Source: JANXVY01 sp031365425 (lineage in GTDB: Bacteria > Pseudomonadota > Alphaproteobacteria > Rhizobiales > Hyphomicrobiaceae). From it: a DNA stretch of 7,875 nt. Every line of letters starts with the position of its first letter. Within the stretch, counting starts at the first letter, position 1. Under the pieces are notes generated by a model that saw nothing but the letters and a program-made list of their open reading frames with translations, ran no database searches and was not told the origin of the DNA. The position numbers and the translations under genes are program-made. The DNA lies in the NCBI GenBank assembly GCA_031365425.1, contig JANLYB010000061.1, positions 1 through 7,875 of the forward strand. Direction: 5' to 3'. Of the stretch, positions 5,852 through 7,875 are shown piece by piece.

Positions 5852-6109
5852 TTGCGTCCCTCCCGTGGAGCTCAGTTTCACGCTTATGTAAGTTTACACG
5901 ATTCGATAATGCTTTGAATGTAAGGGGAAACCGTCGCGCAAAAACGATGTGTCGCGGCACATGACAAACCTCGTGCAACGCGAAGCCGCCACAGTCCCGC
6001 CACAGTTGAGGACGCGCCAACGCTCCTTCCCCTTCCCCTTGCGCACTAACGTTCCCCGTGGCAGCGTGCCGCGCAACTAAAGTCAAAGGCGCAACGGGAG
6101 CGGACCACC
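5852..6109. promoter_or_regulatory. Divergent control region with palindrome and tandem repeats
   Basis: This 258-bp gap separates glsB (-) from the molybdopterin oxidoreductase gene (+). It holds a 16-bp imperfect palindrome, ATGTGTCGCGGCACAT (5947-5962), with 5-bp arms ATGTG/CACAT. It also holds a 10-bp direct repeat, CCGCCACAGT, at 5986-5995 and 5997-6006 (period 11, about one helical turn), and a CCTTCC-type pyrimidine repeat around 6021-6040. No standard EcfG (GGAAC/CGTT) promoter was found on either strand. On the - strand a weak ATTCAA, 17 bases, TAAACT pair could serve glsB. GGAG (6097-6100) is the ribosome-binding site for ATG 6110. Confidence 0.4.
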
Positions 6110-7875
6110 ATGAACGAGCAGGTGAAGGCAGAGACGTTCCACGGGGCCTGTCCCCACGACTGCCCCGACACCTGTGCGATGGATTACGAAGTCAAAGGTG
6201 GCAAGCTCACCGCCGTCCGAGGCAAAAAAGATCATCCGATGACGCGGGGCGGCCTGTGCGTAAAGCTCAAGGACTTCGACGCCCATCACGCCAATCCCGA
6301 CCGGCTGCTCTATCCCATGCGCCGCTCTGGCCCCAAGGGTTCCAAGCAGTTTACCCGCATCACTTGGGACGAAGCGATCGCAGAGATTGGCAAAAACTGG
6401 CGTGAGATCATCGCCCAATACGGCGCGCAGGCGATCATGCCGCAAAGTTACCTCGGCAACATGGGACTCGTTCAGGGCATCAATTCCGGCGACCCGTTCT
6501 TCAATCGCCTAGGCACCACGGTGAACGAAAAAACCTTCTGCGCCTCGGGTTCATCCACCGCGTGGCTGCTGACCGTCGGGCCGACCGGCGGCGTCGATCC
6601 CGAAAGCTTCGTCCATTGTAAGTTCATCGTCATCTGGGCCTGCAACTCGATCTCGACCAACCTGCATCACTGGCCGTTCGTGCTCGAAGCCCAAAAGCGC
6701 GGCGCGAAGGTCGTCGTCATCGACAGCTATAAATCCCGTACCGCTAAGGCCGGCGACTGGCACATCTGCCCCAAACCCGGCACCGACGGCGCGCTTGCCA
6801 TGGGGTTCATCAACTCAATCATCCAGCAGGGTTTAGTCGACGCCGATTACGTCGCCAACCACACCCACGGTTTTGAAGAATTGAAGGCTCGCGCCGCCGA
6901 ATTCACCCCCGAATTCGTCGAGAAGATCACCGGCGTCAAAGCTGCCGACATCGTCAAGTTCGCCCATGGCTTCGCCACCGCCCAGCCCTCCGCCATCCGG
7001 CTCGGCGTCGCCCTTGAACGCAGCGCGGGCGGCGGTCAAGCCATACGCGCTGCGTGCTCCCTCCCCGCTCTCGTCGGCTCATGGAAGCACGTCGGCGGCG
7101 GCCTGCTGCAGATGCCGTTGTGGGACTTCCCCGTCGATTGGGCCAAGGTCTCACGCGCCGATTGGATCAAGCCCGGCACCCGCGTCGTCAACAACCTCCG
7201 CCTCGGCCAAGCCCTCACCGGCGAAATGAAGCTCGATCCGCCGATCAAGAGTATGTTTGTCTACTGCACCAATCCGGTTAGCCAAGCGCCTGAAACCAAC
7301 AAAATCGTTGAGGGGCTAAAGCGCAAAGACCTTTTCACCGTCGTCGCCGAACACTTCCTGACCGACACCGCAAAGTACGCAGATATCGTTCTTCCCGCGG
7401 CCATGGCGGGTGAGGCCGAGGACATGATGTGGTCCTGGGGTCATTTCTACTTTACTTACAACCAGAAGGCCGTCGAACCACCAGGCGAATGCCTCCCGAC
7501 GAGCGAGATGTGGCGCCGCCTTGCCAAGGAAATGGGCTTCACCGATCGCATCTTTAATCTGACCGACAGCGAGCTGTGCGCCGAGTTCATCAACTGGGAC
7601 GATCCCAAGATGGCTGGCGTCGATATGGCCTATTTCAAGCAGCACGGGTTCTTTAAGATCGATGTCGGCTCAGCCGATACCCGCACGCCCCATAAGGACG
7701 GCAAATTCCCCACGCCCTCCGGCAAGGTTGAATTCCTGCTTCACGACGCCAAGAACTTCGTCGCCGGTCCGTTCCGCATGATGTATGACGGCGAACAATC
7801 GGGAGAGCCGGTCGATCCGCTGCCGGGCTACATCCCGCCGCGCGAAACGCCTGAAACCAATCCCGGTCAGGCCAG
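6110..7875 (+). CDS. Molybdopterin (MGD) oxidoreductase, DMSO reductase superfamily, 3' end outside window
   Basis: The frame is open from ATG 6110 through the window end (588 codons); members run to about 700 residues or more. The N-terminal [4Fe-4S] motif is C14-x3-C18-x3-C22-x27-C50. Next come the usual landmarks: RITWDEAIAEIG, then NEKTFCASGSSTAW, where C144 aligns with the molybdenum-ligand Cys/Sec of NapA and formate dehydrogenase, IDSYKSRTAKAGDWHICPKPGTDGALAMG, TNPVSQAPETNKI, KYADIVLPA, and FPTPSGKVEF near the window end. It should bind a bis-MGD cofactor and one Fe-S cluster and carry out a two-electron redox reaction. There is no twin-arginine leader, so it is probably cytoplasmic. 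The substrate cannot be told; a general BisC-like (COG0243) assignment is safest. No electron-transfer partner is visible, but the next gene lies outside. GGAG 9 bases upstream supports the start. Confidence 0.92.
   Translation, partial: MNEQVKAETFHGACPHDCPDTCAMDYEVKGGKLTAVRGKKDHPMTRGGLCVKLKDFDAHHANPDRLLYPMRRSGPKGSKQFTRITWDEAIAEIGKNWREIIAQYGAQAIMPQSYLGNMGLVQGINSGDPFFNRLGTTVNEKTFCASGSSTAWLLTVGPTGGVDPESFVHCKFIVIWACNSISTNLHHWPFVLEAQKRGAKVVVIDSYKSRTAKAGDWHICPKPGTDGALAMGFINSIIQQGLVDADYVANHTHGFEELKARAAEFTPEFVEKITGVKAADIVKFAHGFATAQPSAIRLGVALERSAGGGQAIRAACSLPALVGSWKHVGGGLLQMPLWDFPVDWAKVSRADWIKPGTRVVNNLRLGQALTGEMKLDPPIKSMFVYCTNPVSQAPETNKIVEGLKRKDLFTVVAEHFLTDTAKYADIVLPAAMAGEAEDMMWSWGHFYFTYNQKAVEPPGECLPTSEMWRRLAKEMGFTDRIFNLTDSELCAEFINWDDPKMAGVDMAYFKQHGFFKIDVGSADTRTPHKDGKFPTPSGKVEFLLHDAKNFVAGPFRMMYDGEQSGEPVDPLPGYIPPRETPETNPGQA

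Noticed and set aside
5573..5917. Open frame on the + strand opposite glsB (114 codons, rich in Ala, Asp and Glu)
   Set aside because: The composition is what results from reading a glycine/isoleucine-rich membrane protein backwards. The - strand has the strong ribosome-binding site and family match.
6058..6405. Open frame overlapping the start of the molybdopterin oxidoreductase (115 codons, +)
   Set aside because: It is out of frame with a clear cofactor-binding enzyme, and is Arg/Pro/Ser-rich as usual for a shifted frame in GC-rich DNA.

Overview
The window looks like chromosomal DNA from a GC-rich alphaproteobacterium, probably a member of Hyphomicrobiales. That placement is inferred from codon use, REP-like palindromes in the gaps, the FemAB-like/DUF482 protein, the small exported proteins and the GlsB/YeaQ protein. 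Nothing in the window gives the genus directly. No rRNA, tRNA, CRISPR array, insertion sequence or phage gene was found.

Layout from left to right. (1) The 3' part of pelG (2-865, +), the inner-membrane component of Pel exopolysaccharide export and usually the last gene of a pel operon. (2) A nested REP/BIME-like palindrome cluster (877-961), followed by a convergent HIT-family nucleotide-binding protein gene (996-1433, -). (3) A gap of about 300 bp without a convincing gene, then a small exported 135-residue protein (1741-2148, +), a hairpin, and a convergent FemAB-like acyltransferase-fold protein (2202-3413, -). (4) A divergent promoter region, then an exported M48 metallopeptidase (3556-4371, +) and a TIR-domain protein with one C-terminal membrane anchor (4449-5135, +). 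(5) An AT-richer gap with a terminator-like hairpin and a sigma70-like promoter, then a 67-residue secreted peptide gene (5267-5470, +), a strong hairpin, and a convergent glsB/yeaQ-type stress membrane protein gene (5585-5851, -). (6) A 258-bp divergent control region with a 16-bp imperfect palindrome and tandem repeats, then the first 588 codons of a cytoplasmic molybdopterin oxidoreductase with an N-terminal [4Fe-4S] motif (6110 to the window end, +).

Most genes look like single transcription units or pairs. Three convergent junctions (pelG/HIT, exported protein/FemAB-like, small peptide/glsB) each carry a palindrome placed where a two-way terminator would sit. Much of the content concerns the cell envelope: Pel export, the FemAB-like protein, a periplasmic protease, exported small proteins and a stress membrane protein. 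The least ordinary part is 3.5-5.5 kb, with the M48 protease, the membrane-tethered TIR protein and the small secreted peptide. I see no cyclase, Argonaute or other recognised partner there that would make it a known defence system, so any system-level reading is speculative.
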